Shown here: piece by piece, positions 16,704 through 24,502 of the stretch | Position numbering within the stretch: the stretch's first letter is position 1 | Layout of the letters: the number at the start of each line of letters is the position of its first letter | Assembly (NCBI RefSeq): GCF_029218125.1 | Contig: NZ_JARFXX010000008.1 | Location: forward strand, 30,872 to 94,871 | Source of the DNA: Oscillibacter faecalis_A | GTDB taxonomy: Bacteria > Bacillota > Clostridia > Oscillospirales > Oscillospiraceae | DNA: 64,000 nucleotides | Direction of reading: 5' to 3' | Position numbers and translations under genes: made by a program | Notes under the pieces: model-generated | What the model was told of the DNA's origin: nothing | What the model saw: only the letters and a program-made list of their open reading frames with translations | The model's database searches: none

Positions 16704-16927
16704 ATCTTCTTCGGGCTCCGCCAGCCTATTGCGGCATTCACAGAATGCCGCGGCGTATCGTAATAACCGGACAGCAGTTGGGCCGTATCCCGAATCTGTG
16801 CAAGTACCGCATAATACCGGGCAATCTCATACGCCGGCGCGCCTTCCGCCTTCAGCCGTTCAATCTTCATGCTGATTTTCACTGCCGCCAAACGATACTC
16901 TGTCGCCATTTCAGGCAATGTACTCAT
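16700..16927 (-). CDS. Small helical phage protein, unknown function
   Basis: The protein has 75 residues and overlaps both neighbours by four bases, so it is translationally coupled with the helicase and the sigma-like gene. It is nearly all helical and basic (EYRLAAVKISMKIERLKAEG, ARYYAVLAQIRDTAQLL), with a Gly/Trp/Lys-rich end. No domain is recognised. Small genes in this slot after the SNF2 helicase are common in Firmicutes prophages, with no known function. Confidence 0.6.
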   Translation of the reverse strand: MSTLPEMATEYRLAAVKISMKIERLKAEGAPAYEIARYYAVLAQIRDTAQLLSGYYDTPRHSVNAAIGWRSPKKI

Positions 16928-18303
16928 ACGCTCCTCGCTTTCTGAATTCTGGCTTTCAGCGCCTGCATCAAGGCTTCCTGACCGTCTCCCTTGCTCTGCA
17001 GGGAGGCCAAAACATCCTGATCTACGCCGCCCTGTGTAATCAGCAGGTGGGAGATCACCGGATATTTCTGACCCTGCCGGTGCAGTCTCTTATTCGCCTG
17101 CTGGAAAATTTCCAGCGCCCAGTTGGGGAGGGTGTACCAGATGCAGTGATGCCCTCCAGCCTGCAGGTTCAGACCGTAACCGCAGCTGACAGGATGGGCC
17201 AGAAGCACGTCCACTTCTCCCGCGTTCCAAGCCTGTTCATCGTCCGGGCCCTCATAGACCCGTACCCGAAGCCCGGTGTCCTTTAGGGCGGTTACAATGC
17301 GGTCCCGCTCATGCTGGAACCAGTAAAACACCAGGGCATGTTCACCGTTCAGCTGCTCGATTAGTTCCAAGAAAGCGTCCAGCTTGCAGTTATGTACCGG
17401 AACAACCTCGCCTTCGTTGCTGTACACGGCGCCGCCGCAAAGCTGCAGCAGCTTTCCATTCAGGACGGCCGCGGTACCAGCCGTGATGGTTTCGGTGTCC
17501 ACCTGCAGCAGCATCTCCCGCTCCAGCTTTGTGTACGCCTTTGACGCCGCCGGGTCCAGCACTACCGGTACGATGTTCTCAATGAAGTCCGGCAGGGTCA
17601 GGTAATCTTCCGTTTTCATGCTGACACAGATATCCGCAATGGCATCTCGGATTCGCTGGTCAGCGCCCGGCAGCAGGGAATAGGTCCGATACTGCTGCCC
17701 CGGATGGGCGTAATCCTGAGACATATAGATTTCCCGGAAGGACGTCAGCGTCCGGCCCAGGCGGGCCCCACCGTCCAGGAGATAGATCTGCGCGTACAGA
17801 TCCGGCAGGCCGTTGGGTGATGGTGTGCCCGTCAGTTCCACCATGCGGCGGATGCGCGGCCGGACCCGCTTTAGGGCCACGAACCGTTTTGCCCGGGAAT
17901 TCTTGAAGCTGGTGGACTCATCCAGAACCACCATATCGAAGGGCCAGTCATTCCGGCAATAGTCTACCAGCCACGGAAGATTTTCACGATTGGTGACCCA
18001 GATGTTCCCCGGAGAATACAGGGCCTTGATCCTCTGCTTTGTGTTCCCAAGGATCGGCACCACGGTCATGTCCTTCAGGTGGTCCCACTTGGCCGCCTCT
18101 GTGGCCCACGTGGCTTCGGCCACTTTCTTTGGCGCCACCACCAATGGCCGGAACACTTCCCACCGGTAGGCCTGCAGTTCCTTGATGGCCGTCAGGGTAA
18201 TGACCGTTTTTCCGAGGCCCGGCTCCAGGAACAGCGCCACAGCCGGATCGGACACGACGCGGCTGATGGCGTACTGCTGGTACGGATGCGGAATGAATTT
18301 CAT
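16924..18303 (-). CDS. SNF2-family DEAD/DEAH-like helicase
   Basis: The protein has 459 residues. Motif I is LFLEPGLGKTVITLTAI at about residues 29-45, and the DEAH-like motif II is VLDESTSFKN (about 128-137). Motif III contains LTGTPSPN, and the C-terminal helicase half shows ALVFYWFQHERDRI and the VI-like segment QANKRLHRQGQ. These are SNF2-type motifs. Short forms like this are frequent in prophages beside a VRR-NUC gene. They are thought to act in replication, recombination or packaging; the partner relation is inferred from the four-base overlap with the VRR-NUC gene. Confidence 0.85.
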   Translation of the reverse strand: MKFIPHPYQQYAISRVVSDPAVALFLEPGLGKTVITLTAIKELQAYRWEVFRPLVVAPKKVAEATWATEAAKWDHLKDMTVVPILGNTKQRIKALYSPGNIWVTNRENLPWLVDYCRNDWPFDMVVLDESTSFKNSRAKRFVALKRVRPRIRRMVELTGTPSPNGLPDLYAQIYLLDGGARLGRTLTSFREIYMSQDYAHPGQQYRTYSLLPGADQRIRDAIADICVSMKTEDYLTLPDFIENIVPVVLDPAASKAYTKLEREMLLQVDTETITAGTAAVLNGKLLQLCGGAVYSNEGEVVPVHNCKLDAFLELIEQLNGEHALVFYWFQHERDRIVTALKDTGLRVRVYEGPDDEQAWNAGEVDVLLAHPVSCGYGLNLQAGGHHCIWYTLPNWALEIFQQANKRLHRQGQKYPVISHLLITQGGVDQDVLASLQSKGDGQEALMQALKARIQKARSV

Positions 18304-18581
18304 GCTGGAAACACCTCCTCCACGAAAGCCAGAACCTGATCCATCCCTTTCAGGGTCCTGACCTCGGCGCCGCGCTTTCGCATCTCCTCGTGCTGGTACT
18401 TCTGGATAGCTGCCAAACGCCCCACTTCGGTCTTCAACTCTACGTACACCGTTCGGCCAGCCGGGGTAATGACGATCCTGTCCGGCACGCCGGGATTGCC
18501 CGGCGAAACGAACTTATAACAAAGCCCCCCGCGGCTGCGAACCATCTTCACCAGCCGGGCTTCAATACTGCTCTCTTTCAT
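18300..18581 (-). CDS. VRR-NUC domain nuclease
   Basis: The protein has 93 residues, all VRR-NUC: an N-terminal helix with ESSIEARLVKMVRSRGG, then the core with YKFVSPGNPGVPDRIVI (the PD of the PD-(D/E)xK nuclease fold), VYVELKTEVGRLAAIQKYQ (the ExK motif), and a final strand and helix. All catalytic residues expected of the family (D in PDR, E and K in ELK, Q in IQ) are present. Stand-alone phage VRR-NUC proteins are structure-specific nucleases used with the adjacent SNF2 helicase. Start ATG 18581 follows AAGGAG. Confidence 0.9.
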   Translation of the reverse strand: MKESSIEARLVKMVRSRGGLCYKFVSPGNPGVPDRIVITPAGRTVYVELKTEVGRLAAIQKYQHEEMRKRGAEVRTLKGMDQVLAFVEEVFPA

Positions 18582-18820
18582 TTGGCACGCTCCTTGCTAC
18601 GCGCGCCCGCACGCACACGCATATACATACACACATCAGGCGGGTTAGGCGGGCATATACCTCTCTAATTTACCTATTTTTTTATTTATTTATATAAATG
18701 TAACCTTGTAACTTTCGCCTGTATCCTTTGCGGTAGTAGGCTTTGACACGGTTACATTCTGTTTTCCAGAATGTTGAGAATGTAACCATTAGAATGTAAC
18801 CTTTTTTGCGAATGTAACCA
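18582..18820. other. Non-coding region with iterons
   Basis: No gene is supported here. On the minus strand the 239 bases lead from the primase-helicase stop to the VRR-NUC gene. They contain the GGTTACATT iterons, an inverted copy, an A/T-only tract, and alternating purine/pyrimidine sequence (gcgcgcccgcacgcacacgc) around 18,600-18,620. Confidence 0.6.
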
Positions 18821-18833
18821 TTAGAATGTAACC
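18697..18833. repeat. GGTTACATT iterons with A/T-rich segment (candidate phage origin)
   Basis: The 9-mer AATGTAACC occurs five times on the plus strand (18697, 18779, 18793, 18811, 18825) and once inverted (18750). Within this, a 24-base unit is exactly duplicated at 18778-18801 and 18810-18833. A pure A/T stretch of T and A runs lies next to it at about 18677-18697. Iterons plus an A/T-rich unwinding region directly after the primase-helicase gene fit a phage replication origin, though this is inference. The last copy overlaps the 3' end of the primase-helicase gene. Confidence 0.6.
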
Positions 18834-21241
18834 ACTTTTCTTTCAAAACAGCGCTGCGGCCCATACGGTTTTCCGGCTTTTGCCACGCCCACGCTGACCC
18901 AGCCGTCCATCTTCTCAAGCAGATTATTGATTTCTCGATTATCACGTTTATTCATATCGCCTTTTCGGCGGTTCAGTGCCTCGCACCAGATCTCCGCCGC
19001 GCAGATCCGCCGCCTGGGCTCCAGGGCCCCTTCATAGTGGAGCCCCCCACATCTGAATGCCTCCCGCTGCGCGGTGTCCATCTTCATCCAGTCCGCCGGG
19101 ACTTCCTGAGCCAGGTAGTCTGCGATGATGCCCTCCCACGGGTGCCGGGCCCGGTGCTCCTCCTGGATCTTCCGGGCTTCCCGCTCCAGTTCAGGAGACA
19201 GGTACAGAGACTCCCCAATGCGCCAATAGGCCACCGCTTCCGCCCATATCTGGTCACGCTCTCCGGCCATATCCCGGAATACGTTTTTACACCGCCCCTG
19301 CTGGTCAATATCGACTACCCAGAAGCGCCGGCTGCCGGTGGTGTCCGTCAGGCACTCCTTACTGTTCGTAGTACCGAAGAATACGCACTGCCGGGGCCTG
19401 TCGGCGGTATAGCGGCCGTAGGCTGCCCGGTAATAGTCATTCGTCTTAGAAAGGAACATCTTAACGGCGTCGACTTCCGCCTTCGCCATAGCCTGCATTT
19501 CGGCCACCTCGTCGATCCAGGTCCCCTGAATCGTTTCCATGGCGTCCTTATCGCCGAATGTGCGCAGGGAATCCGAGAACCACTCTCCGCCCATTCTGGC
19601 CAGCAGCGTGGACTTATGGCGGCCCTGCCCGCCCACCAGCACCAGCATGGTGTCATATTTGCATCCCGGCGTCATAACACGGGCCACCGCCGCCGTGAAA
19701 GCCTTGCGGGTCACCGCACGGGTATAGGCCGTGTCCGCCGCGCCCAGATAGTCGATCAGCAGCGTATCCAGCCGGGCCTTCCCGTCCCATTTGAGGCCGT
19801 TCAGGTAGTCTCTGACAGGATGGTATGCCTGGTCGCTGGCAGTTGCCGCCACGGCGTCCAGAATGTCGTTTTTCGCCAGCTTCCCGAAGAACGGTTCCAG
19901 ATAGATCCGCAGCTGGGCGGCGTCATCATCGTTCCATGTGACTGACGTGCCTGGGCGCTTCCACGGCATTGTGCCGGCGGTGTCGATACGGCCGGAGAAC
20001 AGGTTCAGCCGGAGTTTGTTTTTCAGCTGAGGATCGTGCTCCAGCAGCGTCCGGAGGTTCTTCATGGACTTTATCGGCTTGCCCTGCGCGTCGATCTCCA
20101 TCAGAGGCGGGTGGCGCCACGCGCCGTCATCTTCCTCCGCCGCCGGAACCTCCGCACCAGCTACCGGCGAGAAGGCGTCCTTGGCCTTGTCCCACCGTTC
20201 GTCCATCAACAGCCCGGCCACGTGGTCGTCCTTCAGAGCGGCCGCAGACATGGCGGCATAGGAGGGTAGACGGTTGACCGGCGTACCAGCCGCCGCATCA
20301 TCATCCAAATCGCCGAAGCGGTGCAGGCGCACCATATCGAATGAGTTGACCAACTTCCCGCCGCAGGGGTCAGTGGCGTGATGGGAATACAGAAACTTGC
20401 CGTTGTCATAGAGCACAGCGCCTCCCGTAGTAGAGCCGCCGGTGAAAGTGAAGCGGCCCGGCATGGTGTCCACCGGCGTATAGACGCCGGGGAGGAAGGC
20501 AGCCATAGCGGCTTCGATGTCGTAGGTCTTGCAGAAGGCCCCCACAACGCCGCTCTTGGCCAGCGGGTCACCCTGCTTGGCGGCCGGCCGGGCCAGCGCG
20601 GCAGCCCCCGGCAGTGCGGGCCAGGTGGTGATATCCCGCCAGTCCGCATATGTAGCCAGCAGCCCATCCACGGACAGCAGAGGGCGATCCTCATAGTGGT
20701 AGACATACTGGCTGTCCTTACAGCAGCTGGGCCAGTACATGAGCCGCACGGCCTCAAAGGTAGTCTGGTCCGCCAGCTCCATACCGATTACATCGGCCAT
20801 CTTGCGGGCGAGGGGCTCATATTCATCCGCCGTGCAGGTACGGTCCAGGGGGAAGATGATCCGGAGCCTGGGCGCCGCCGGCATGTGCTTGCGGGTGGAG
20901 TAGACACAGTACCCGCAGCCAAGACTTTCCAGCCGCTTCAGCACCGCGTCTGTGCCGCCTGCGGGGATGTTGTCCAAATCCAGCGTAATGAGGTCACGCC
21001 CGGTTACAGCATTGGCCTTCCGGCGGGGCCCCGACAGCGTTCCGCCTACGAAGCCGCCCTTGTCCTTCAGGTCATCCTGCTGCCCCTTCGGCAGGGCCAT
21101 ATACTCTGCCAGTGTTTCCTCGCCGCGCGCCGGGAGGCTCAGACGGGCATAGAACTCAGACAGCATCATAGTCTGGGGGAGCCACTGGGTGGCCCGTCTG
21201 CTGGCTCCCGTGGTGATTGTGATCCTCCGATCGTTTATCAT
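18821..21241 (-). CDS. Primase-helicase (VirE-type) replication protein
   Basis: The protein has 806 residues, with ATG 21241 behind TAGGAGG. The N-terminal 250 residues look like an archaeo-eukaryotic primase-type domain (LITLDLDNIPAGG near 95, then LRIIFPLDR and later a Trp/Cys patch). The C-terminal half is the virulence-associated E (VirE) helicase family: P-loop LVGGQGRHKSTLL at about 530-542, Walker B-like TWIDEVAEM about 570, and an arginine-finger-like GSRRFWVVDID. The P-loop has His where Gly usually precedes Lys. It is the likely replication initiator/helicase and lies beside candidate iterons. Confidence 0.85.
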   Translation of the reverse strand: MINDRRITITTGASRRATQWLPQTMMLSEFYARLSLPARGEETLAEYMALPKGQQDDLKDKGGFVGGTLSGPRRKANAVTGRDLITLDLDNIPAGGTDAVLKRLESLGCGYCVYSTRKHMPAAPRLRIIFPLDRTCTADEYEPLARKMADVIGMELADQTTFEAVRLMYWPSCCKDSQYVYHYEDRPLLSVDGLLATYADWRDITTWPALPGAAALARPAAKQGDPLAKSGVVGAFCKTYDIEAAMAAFLPGVYTPVDTMPGRFTFTGGSTTGGAVLYDNGKFLYSHHATDPCGGKLVNSFDMVRLHRFGDLDDDAAAGTPVNRLPSYAAMSAAALKDDHVAGLLMDERWDKAKDAFSPVAGAEVPAAEEDDGAWRHPPLMEIDAQGKPIKSMKNLRTLLEHDPQLKNKLRLNLFSGRIDTAGTMPWKRPGTSVTWNDDDAAQLRIYLEPFFGKLAKNDILDAVAATASDQAYHPVRDYLNGLKWDGKARLDTLLIDYLGAADTAYTRAVTRKAFTAAVARVMTPGCKYDTMLVLVGGQGRHKSTLLARMGGEWFSDSLRTFGDKDAMETIQGTWIDEVAEMQAMAKAEVDAVKMFLSKTNDYYRAAYGRYTADRPRQCVFFGTTNSKECLTDTTGSRRFWVVDIDQQGRCKNVFRDMAGERDQIWAEAVAYWRIGESLYLSPELEREARKIQEEHRARHPWEGIIADYLAQEVPADWMKMDTAQREAFRCGGLHYEGALEPRRRICAAEIWCEALNRRKGDMNKRDNREINNLLEKMDGWVSVGVAKAGKPYGPQRCFERKVVTF

Positions 21242-21333
21242 ATGGATAGCCTCCTAAAGGCGGATTTATTGGGCCGTGTCAGCCTCGCGCGGCTGATTCG
21301 GGCGTATTGCGGCCTTAGCCCGGCCGCGGGGCG
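21242..21333. other. Short intergenic leader of the primase-helicase gene
   Basis: There is no gene in these 92 bases. On the minus strand a 6-bp hairpin (GCGGCC / GGCCGC around a 7-base loop) and G/C-rich leader precede the TAGGAGG of the primase-helicase gene. It may pause transcription; there is no T-run, so it is not a classical terminator. Confidence 0.4.
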
Positions 21334-21567
21334 TTATGTCCGTCTGCGCTGGCGATGGTGCCAGTAAGCTATCTTGGTGATTTTCTCGGCTGCCCGGTTG
21401 ACGGTGCGGGAGACTGTTGATTGGTTGATGCCATATCGGAGCGCGATCTGCCCCATAGTCTGGCCTGTGTATAACCATGCCTCAAGGAGCTCCTTTTGCC
21501 GCATGGTCAAACCCGCGAGGTGCTTCGTAGCCTCGTAGTCTGCCTTGAGATACGCCTTGTTCACCAT
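21334..21567 (-). CDS. Phage helix-turn-helix protein (sigma region 4-like)
   Basis: The protein has 77 residues from ATG 21567 (MVNKAYLKADYE). GGAGGTG 11 bases upstream supports this start over an in-frame GTG at 21582. Residues about 25-68 form a sigma-70 region 4-like helix-turn-helix (LTMRQKELLEAWLYTGQTMGQIALRYGINQSTVSRTVNRA). Such short proteins regulate phage transcription or resemble transposase DNA-binding parts. It is in the early operon before the primase-helicase. The strand, spacing and motif are clear; the target is unknown. Confidence 0.8.
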   Translation of the reverse strand: MVNKAYLKADYEATKHLAGLTMRQKELLEAWLYTGQTMGQIALRYGINQSTVSRTVNRAAEKITKIAYWHHRQRRRT

Positions 21568-21578
21568 CTTGATTCCCC

Positions 21579-21788
21579 TCACCTCCGGCGCTTATTGGCC
21601 ATCCTACGCAGATACCGCGTCCGATGGGCTGTGATATATCCCCTCATATCTTCTCGCTCCTGCTGCGATGGGAGGTTGCTCTGCTCCGCGGCTTTGGCCG
21701 CCTGATATTCCGCCCACTTGGAGCAGACTGCCGTATTGTGACAGCCCGCCTGACGATCTGGGCAGCCCTTACATGGAGGTTGAGCCAT
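21579..21788 (-). CDS. Small cysteine-containing phage protein
   Basis: The protein has 69 residues from ATG 21788 behind GGAGGGGC. The N-terminal third has four closely spaced cysteines (PPCKGCPDRQAGCHNTAVC), a likely zinc-binding knuckle, and the rest is a basic helix ending in RRMANKRRR. This layout (Cys cluster then basic helix) is seen in many small Firmicutes phage proteins annotated only as hypothetical. Function is unknown; nucleic-acid binding is plausible from charge. It overlaps the upstream membrane protein gene by 20 bases. Confidence 0.7.
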   Translation of the reverse strand: MAQPPCKGCPDRQAGCHNTAVCSKWAEYQAAKAAEQSNLPSQQEREDMRGYITAHRTRYLRRMANKRRR

Positions 21789-21978
21789 CCACACCGCCCC
21801 TCCATTCCTTCAGGATCCGTTCGATCTGGTTTAGCTTGATGAGTAGGATCAGCACCACCAGATAGGTGCAGAACAGCACCGTCTTGGCTGTGTTACCCTC
21901 ATCCGCATACCGGACGGCCCATATTATGTTCATCAGGATCATGGCAGCATCCACGATCCACCCCAGTACCTTACTCAT
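21769..21978 (-). CDS. Small membrane protein
   Basis: The protein has 69 residues and two predicted transmembrane helices, at about residues 5-23 (LGWIVDAAMILMNIIWAV) and 31-49 (AKTVLFCTYLVVLILLIKL), followed by a charged C-terminal tail. It has neither a signal peptide nor a recognisable domain. It overlaps the next gene. Small two-span proteins in early phage operons can act in superinfection exclusion or host modification; here that remains inference. Confidence 0.65.
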   Translation of the reverse strand: MSKVLGWIVDAAMILMNIIWAVRYADEGNTAKTVLFCTYLVVLILLIKLNQIERILKEWRGGVDGSTSM

Positions 21979-22348
21979 GACTTTTCTCCTTCAGCTTTTC
22001 CCGGAAGTAGAGGTTTTCGACTGCGTAGCGCTCCTCGAACGGGCGGATGTTCTCACCGCAGGCCGCTCGCAGTGCCCGATCCATCTTCTCCTTGGTGTAG
22101 ACGATCTCCGGATCGTCGGCGGCGTCATCAACGCACATCTGCGCATAGGCCATGAAGGTATCCAGGAACGCAGATTCAAAACGAGCGGTCATTTTGGGGC
22201 CGAAATGGAACTCGTTGTGCAGTGCGATCAGAGAAACGTCAAGGCACTGCTGCACCGTGAAGCCCTTGATTACATGATTGTCATACTGGAGCTGCTTGAT
22301 GGCTTTCTGCGCCTGCAGCAGCTGAACGTAAGTATTAGGCTTCGGCAT
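21971..22348 (-). CDS. Conserved phage protein of unknown function
   Basis: The protein has 125 residues from ATG 22348. It is largely helical, with the phrases LLQAQKAIKQLQYDNHVIKGF, LDVSLIALHNEFHFGPK and CVDDAADDPEIVYTKEKMD. I recall similar proteins in early regions of Clostridia prophages but no named domain. It overlaps the DUF3846 gene and the membrane protein gene, so it is part of a tightly packed early operon. Confidence 0.65.
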   Translation of the reverse strand: MPKPNTYVQLLQAQKAIKQLQYDNHVIKGFTVQQCLDVSLIALHNEFHFGPKMTARFESAFLDTFMAYAQMCVDDAADDPEIVYTKEKMDRALRAACGENIRPFEERYAVENLYFREKLKEKSHE

Positions 22349-22634
22349 GGCTCAACACCTCCAGTATCGGGGCAAAATACTCAGGCTTCAGATCTGTGAA
22401 GTCCTCATCGTCGCAGCCAACGATCAGAATGGGACCCACAAAATCCACACCTAAGAACCTGCAGTTATGCGGCAGCCCCTGAAGGCGTCCTTCCTTATTG
22501 CAGATCACCATGGTATCTGAGGCAAAGGCCACTCCCCCGATATAGCCGCCAACGGCAGCCTGCAGTTCTTCCAGCGTATTGGGGATGTCCCGGGGTTCCG
22601 GCGCGCAGCCTGGCGCTTTATAGATCACTCGCAT
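22335..22634 (-). CDS. DUF3846-like protein
   Basis: A 99-residue protein starting MRVIYKAPGCAPE. The phrase IPNTLEELQAAVGGYIGG, then ICNKEGRLQGLPHN and a glycine-rich FVGPILIVGCDDEDF, match the DUF3846 pattern I know from phages and conjugative elements. Function of the domain is unknown. Members are often next to genes for antirestriction or replication proteins. It overlaps both neighbours by 10-14 bases. Confidence 0.75.
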   Translation of the reverse strand: MRVIYKAPGCAPEPRDIPNTLEELQAAVGGYIGGVAFASDTMVICNKEGRLQGLPHNCRFLGVDFVGPILIVGCDDEDFTDLKPEYFAPILEVLSHAEA

Positions 22635-22876
22635 ACAAAATCCTTTCTCGGCCTTCCACGATAATAAATTTCCTTCGCGAAATAGCTATGGGTGCATTTC
22701 AAATCGGGCATATACAGGTCAACCGCCATACGACGTGCGGCCTTATGAATTCGCTGTACTTTTCCGGTCTGGATCATACCACCAACATTTCCGCTTTCTC
22801 GGACAAGGCTAAATCTGAAGGTCTCGCCGAGAGTAGCGGTAAAGTTGGCGCACTGAACCGACTTAATTTCACTCAT
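22625..22876 (-). CDS. Hypothetical early phage protein
   Basis: The protein has 83 residues from ATG 22876, which overlaps the upstream stop in GATGAGTGA; GAGGATGAGG upstream serves as ribosome binding site. It is basic and beta-rich, with no recognised motif (KSVQCANFTATLGETFRFS, then DLYMPDLKCTHSYFAKEIYY). Packed on both sides by overlapping early genes. Function unknown. Confidence 0.55.
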   Translation of the reverse strand: MSEIKSVQCANFTATLGETFRFSLVRESGNVGGMIQTGKVQRIHKAARRMAVDLYMPDLKCTHSYFAKEIYYRGRPRKDFVCE

Positions 22877-23135
22877 CGTCCTCATCCTCGCTCTCGCGTT
22901 CATATTCCTCCGCAGTCATGAACTCCAGCTTCTCAGGCGGAACGTTAAGCATCGCTGCCATGCTTGATTTGCAGTCTATGGCCATAATGTCATTGAAGTT
23001 CTCTAACTTCGCGCCCGGGATAAGCTCAAAGGACTGCTTTGCGAAGCCTACGGTCCCGGGGCCGCCGTAAAGCTCTGCATCATGAACCCGGAAATAGAGA
23101 GTTGCTTTTACTTCAAAATTAGATGAAAAACTCAT
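22869..23135 (-). CDS. Hypothetical early phage protein, acidic
   Basis: The protein has 88 residues with a beta-rich first half (NFEVKATLYFRVHDAELYGGPG) and a very acidic C-terminus (EEYERESEDEDDE). No family is recognised. The acidic tail could mimic nucleic acid, as in DNA-mimic antirestriction proteins, but this is a weak suggestion based on charge alone. It overlaps the next gene by eight bases. Confidence 0.55.
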   Translation of the reverse strand: MSFSSNFEVKATLYFRVHDAELYGGPGTVGFAKQSFELIPGAKLENFNDIMAIDCKSSMAAMLNVPPEKLEFMTAEEYERESEDEDDE

Positions 23136-23191
23136 AAATGATTACCTTCTTTCGTGGTGGTTTAGAGGCAATGCTATAAATTTTTATAGGA

Positions 23192-24499
23192 TCACAGCCT
23201 GCCTCTCGCGTGGAGCACAGCATATTTCTTCTGGGCCTGCTTCTTCCGCATGGCCCGACACTTCGGGCAGAAGGTCTGTTCCCGCCGTTCCAAAAACTCA
23301 CCGCCGCACATCCGGCAATACTGCGGCTTGATCCGCCGGAACTCCGTACAGGAATCGCAATCGGTACAGTCAGCAGAACAGCCTTTAATCAGGTCCCAGT
23401 TCTGACACATGAACCGCTGCCAGTAAGGGTCATAACCCAAATCATTCAGCCGCTTTCGAAGCAGCGCGTCCAGAATCGAGAGATTCTTTCGCACCTCTGT
23501 CCGGGTTCTGGAGAGGTTAAAGCCCTGCCGCACGGTGGGCTCCGGGGCACCGTAGCCCCACGGCCCGTCCTTCAGCATAGCGCGTACCCTGTCGGCATCC
23601 TCGGTCAGATATGTAAAATAGACCTTTCCACGGACGGCCTTCTCAGAGCGCCCGACGACCTTGCCGATCATTGGATAGCTGTCACCATGCCGGATGCCGT
23701 CAGCCAAAGCCTGGTAGTCCGCGTCCGTCCACACGCTTGACTTCCCGTGATTGTCGGCGCGAACCGGGCGTTCCTTCAGACCGAGGTCATTGCATCGGCG
23801 CGTAATCGCACCTTCGGAACGACACAGGATCTCAGATAGCTCCGCATAACCGTACTTATGCTTCTGGAGGAGTATCTTCAGGCGGCTGTCCTCGTCCGGA
23901 GTCCAAGGATCTTTCCTTTGCAGGGCGAACGCCTGAAAGTCCTTTTTGCGCTGCTCCGGTACCCATTTCGGCTCCTTGCCCAGCGCCAGCGGCTCCAACT
24001 TGGAGAAGTCGATGAAGCTTCTGTGCTGCTCCGCCCACGCCCAGAACTCATCCAAATAAACTACCCGCCACGTGCATTTGTTAACTCGCTTGGTGTGCAC
24101 AGGCAGCCCACGGTTCCGCACCCAGCTCTGCATCTGGTAGCTGTAAGACTGCGAATTGCCGGTGACTGCGATCATCAGCTGATTGAGAGTAACGTAGTCC
24201 CCGGAATTCAGCACCCCGCCGAGGCCCAGTCTTTCAGCCCGAACCTTGATCGCCGATACTGTCCGCTCCAGCGTCTTGGCGATGCCAGGAATGGATACCG
24301 TGCCCCAATGGTCTTCCAGATACCGTTCTTCCTCCGGCGTCCAAGTCTTCTGCGAGGAGCATCGCAGTTCCCGGCGCTTGGCACGCACAGCGCCCTCCAT
24401 CCGCTTCAGGGCCGTAGCCATCTCTGCGTCGCTCTGTGCTTTCCAGTGGTCACGGATGTACTGCTCTTCTTCACTTGTCCAACGGCGATAGTCGTTCAT
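23192..24499 (-). CDS. Myb/SANT-repeat DNA-binding protein with C-terminal zinc clusters
   Basis: The protein has 435 residues. Four Myb/SANT-like repeats are visible, each beginning with W-T-x-E/D-E: RRWTSEEEQYIRDHW (about 5), KTWTPEEERYLEDHW (about 52), DPWTPDEDSRLKILL (about 198) and SVWTDADYQALADGI (about 258). Each ends in a recognition-like helix with an A-I/V-x-x-R pattern. The end (about 370-425) has two Cys clusters (CSADCTDCDSC and CRMCGGEF..FCPKC) likely binding zinc. Proteins with fewer such repeats occur in many Firmicutes phages. It probably binds the phage genome, but target and role are unknown. Confidence 0.75.
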   Translation of the reverse strand: MNDYRRWTSEEEQYIRDHWKAQSDAEMATALKRMEGAVRAKRRELRCSSQKTWTPEEERYLEDHWGTVSIPGIAKTLERTVSAIKVRAERLGLGGVLNSGDYVTLNQLMIAVTGNSQSYSYQMQSWVRNRGLPVHTKRVNKCTWRVVYLDEFWAWAEQHRSFIDFSKLEPLALGKEPKWVPEQRKKDFQAFALQRKDPWTPDEDSRLKILLQKHKYGYAELSEILCRSEGAITRRCNDLGLKERPVRADNHGKSSVWTDADYQALADGIRHGDSYPMIGKVVGRSEKAVRGKVYFTYLTEDADRVRAMLKDGPWGYGAPEPTVRQGFNLSRTRTEVRKNLSILDALLRKRLNDLGYDPYWQRFMCQNWDLIKGCSADCTDCDSCTEFRRIKPQYCRMCGGEFLERREQTFCPKCRAMRKKQAQKKYAVLHARGRL

Positions 24500-24502
24500 A
24501 AG

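Noticed and set aside
20378..21367. 329-codon plus-strand open frame
   Set aside because: Antisense shadow of the primase-helicase gene with low-quality composition and no ribosome binding site.
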